Below, in pieces: positions 62,268 to 64,000 of a stretch of 64,000 nucleotides of DNA. Source of the stretch: Methylobacterium aquaticum (GTDB lineage Bacteria; Pseudomonadota; Alphaproteobacteria; Rhizobiales; Beijerinckiaceae); NCBI RefSeq assembly GCF_016804325.1, contig NZ_CP043627.1, positions 3,547,001 through 3,611,000 on the forward strand. The letters run 5' to 3'. Position numbers and translations under genes: made by a program. Numbering within the stretch: position 1 is the stretch's first letter; every line of letters starts with the position of its first letter. Below the pieces are notes generated by a model, which did no database searches, had not been told where the DNA came from, and saw nothing but the letters and a program-made list of their open reading frames with translations.

Positions 62268-63795
62268 GCATCGTCCCCTGGACGGGCAACCCGGCCCGGC
62301 CCGAGGACGAGGCCGGGATCGAGGGCACGGCGCAGCCGCTCCACCACCGCCCCCCAGTCGCCACGCGTGCGCCCATGTGAGGTGACATCCGGATGGGCGA
62401 GCCGGTAGCCGTGGAACCCTTCCGCGGCAAAAGCCGCCGCGAGAGCATCGCGCGCGTGCATCGCCCGCTCGTCAGCCCCCGGTGCATCCCGGTCCCAGGC
62501 CAGGGAGACGTAGCCGAACAGAGCCCGGGCATTCACGGCCTCGGCCCCGCTCATCACGAAGGTGCCGAACCGCTCCGCGACATCCCTCGTGAGAGCGGCG
62601 AGGCGTTGCAGGGCTTCACCCTCGAACGGCAGGACCGGGCAGAGCCAGACGAAGCCGCACCCGTCCCGGTCGGGATCGAGCGGTCCGTCGGGGAGCGAGG
62701 GCTTGGCCCAGTAGCAGCTCGTCAGGTTCGCGCCGTCGCTGTAGCCGTCGAGCCCCGACTGGTGGCGCGGTGCCGCGGCGTCGGGCCCCTCAAGGCCAAG
62801 GGACTCCGAGACCGGCAGCAGGGCCTGGATGGCGATGGCCCTCTTGGAATCGTAGAGCATCTTATGGGCCGCCCGCACCGTGACGGTCGCCGCCCAGGCG
62901 CCGAGGGCCTCGGGGGTCGTGGCCTCAAGCGGAGCCTCGCGGGCGATCGTCACCGAGGCGACCTGCTTGGCGCCGTCCCACAGGAAGGCGTCGTGGCTAT
63001 CGATCACCTGGTCGCGCACCAGCCCGCGCAGGACATCCACGAAGGCGGGCAGCCGCTCGGGCGGGCCGATTTCGCAGGTGATGTAGCCGGCATGCGGGGT
63101 GTTCGGCGCCAGCCCGAGCCGCCCCGACAGCACACAGCCGAACGAGGATTGGCTGAACAGGCCCTCGATCAGCGGGCCGGCCGGCCGGCCATGAATCGCC
63201 GCGAGGCGGTCGGCCTCGAAGCGGCCGAAGCCGGTACGCAGGCGCTCGCCGGTGGTCAGCGCCACGTCGAGGTCCCAGAGCTGCCCGAACCGATCGCCGA
63301 ACAGCCCCGTCCCCTCCCCCCGTCGAGGGCGTTGGCGAGCACGCTGGCATCCGGCGGTCCGCCGAAGGCCGGAACGTGCCAGTCGGCCTCTCGCGCCCGG
63401 AGGGCGGCGTCGAGCTGCCGGAAGGTGACCCCCGGTTCGATGCGGACTGAGCCATGGGCGAGGTCGATGTCGAGGATGCGGTCGAGGCGCGACAGGTCGA
63501 GCATCACGGCATCGCTGACCGGGGCGCGGGACCCGAGCCCCCAGGCCCGCCCACGGCTCACCGGATGCAGCGGGCAGCCGGACACGCCTGCCAGGCCGAG
63601 GCAGGCCAGGGCTTCCTCGGCATTGCCCGGGCGCAGGACTGCCAAGGCCCGCCCCGGCCACGGGAACGTGAGGCGGCGCCAGTCGGCGGCGTCCACCGCC
63701 GACCTGACGTGATCGCGCCCGACGACGGCCGTGCAGGCCTCCAGGAAGTTGCCCGCGCGCATGCCGTCGGGCACATCGCCGTCGTTCTTGGTCAT
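62258..63795 (-). pseudogene. FAD-binding oxidase (4-cresol/vanillyl-alcohol oxidase-like) with a frameshift
   Basis: Two frames make one protein of about 512 residues. The first, from ATG 63795, has the FAD_binding_4 features AVLRPGNAEEAL, LDLSRLDRILDID and VRIEPGVTFRQL, and reaches LANALDGG. The second continues EGTGLFGDRFGQLWDLDVAL, FGCVLSGRLGLAPNT and ends DPGLVLGPGRVARP. The break falls in the run of six C (top strand) at 63316-63321; a seventh base would restore the frame. Family members oxidise phenols with p-alkyl or hydroxymethyl groups, or similar alcohols. It faces the Gly/Ala-rich gene tail to tail. Confidence 0.75.
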
Positions 63796-64000
63796 GGCGG
63801 TCGCGGCTCGGACGTCCAGGAGAGTCAGGGCTGTTCGGGGCAGACGGTAACCGTGACGGTCCAGGCCGGCGAGCGGAAATTACCGCGAGACGCCGGCTTC
63901 GGCCGACCAGGAGGCGGCGTGCTGATCTCACCTTGGCTGCCATCGATCTGATCTCTGATTTTGGATGACAGATGAGCGGCTGGAATGGCGGGCCGCTGAA

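Noticed and set aside
61873..62532. Minus-strand ORF across the end of the Gly/Ala-rich gene
   Set aside because: The Ala/Ser/Thr-rich sequence is simply the antisense of the Lys/Ala repeat region.

Overview
The window is very GC-rich, densely packed DNA from what looks like an alphaproteobacterium of the Methylobacterium type. This is an inference from base composition, frequent GTG starts, HWE-family kinases, FCD-type GntR regulators and many periplasmic binding proteins. I see no rRNA, tRNA or CRISPR array.

Bases 1-9026 hold a run of same-strand genes, mostly for exported or membrane proteins of unknown role, plus a secreted trypsin-like protease and an OmpA-domain protein. One member (5494-6952) is frame-broken. 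Bases 9100-11500 are a scar region: IS3 and IS21 remnants, an intact FitA/FitB-like toxin-antitoxin pair with a palindromic operator, a broken small gene and a locally AT-rich stretch.

Bases 11509-23280 (minus strand) form one long catabolic operon: a PEP mutase/isocitrate lyase-type lyase, a cysteine hydrolase, a complete branched-chain-type ABC transporter, two MmgE/PrpD proteins around a flavoprotein, and a cyclic amidohydrolase. A divergent GntR gene (23705) and a perfect 24-bp palindrome lie at its head. A second catabolic set (24516-28618, minus: M20-type amidohydrolase, alpha/beta hydrolase, SDR, frame-broken aminotransferase) faces an NMT1-type ABC transporter operon with its own GntR gene (28803-32332). 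The shared promoter region carries four TGGCAT repeats spaced 20-21 bp apart. Next come LacI and IS3 remnants, a divergent class II fumarase, a GntR regulator with two DNA-binding domains, and a divergent set of acetoacetate decarboxylase-like protein, solute-binding protein and SDR (35737-38546).

Bases 38861-46367 are a signalling block: a hybrid histidine kinase flanked by two tiny proline-rich proteins, then a translationally coupled Crp/Fnr regulator, HWE kinase and single-domain response regulator. A degenerate IS256-type element (46749-48200) follows. A coupled pair comes next: a binding protein and an MFS transporter carrying an N-terminal sensor-like region. A TctC-type binding protein follows.

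The most unusual part is 53641-62236: an ATP-grasp ligase, an HlyD-type adaptor, an ABC exporter with an intact C39 peptidase, a second ABC protein (together the NHLM-type export set), and then a 360-residue Gly/Ala-rich, apparently Cys-free protein. That protein begins with a near-perfect double-glycine leader and ends in a Lys/Ala-rich cationic helix. I read it as a probable secretion system with an unusually large cargo. The window ends with a frame-broken FAD oxidase gene (62258-63795).
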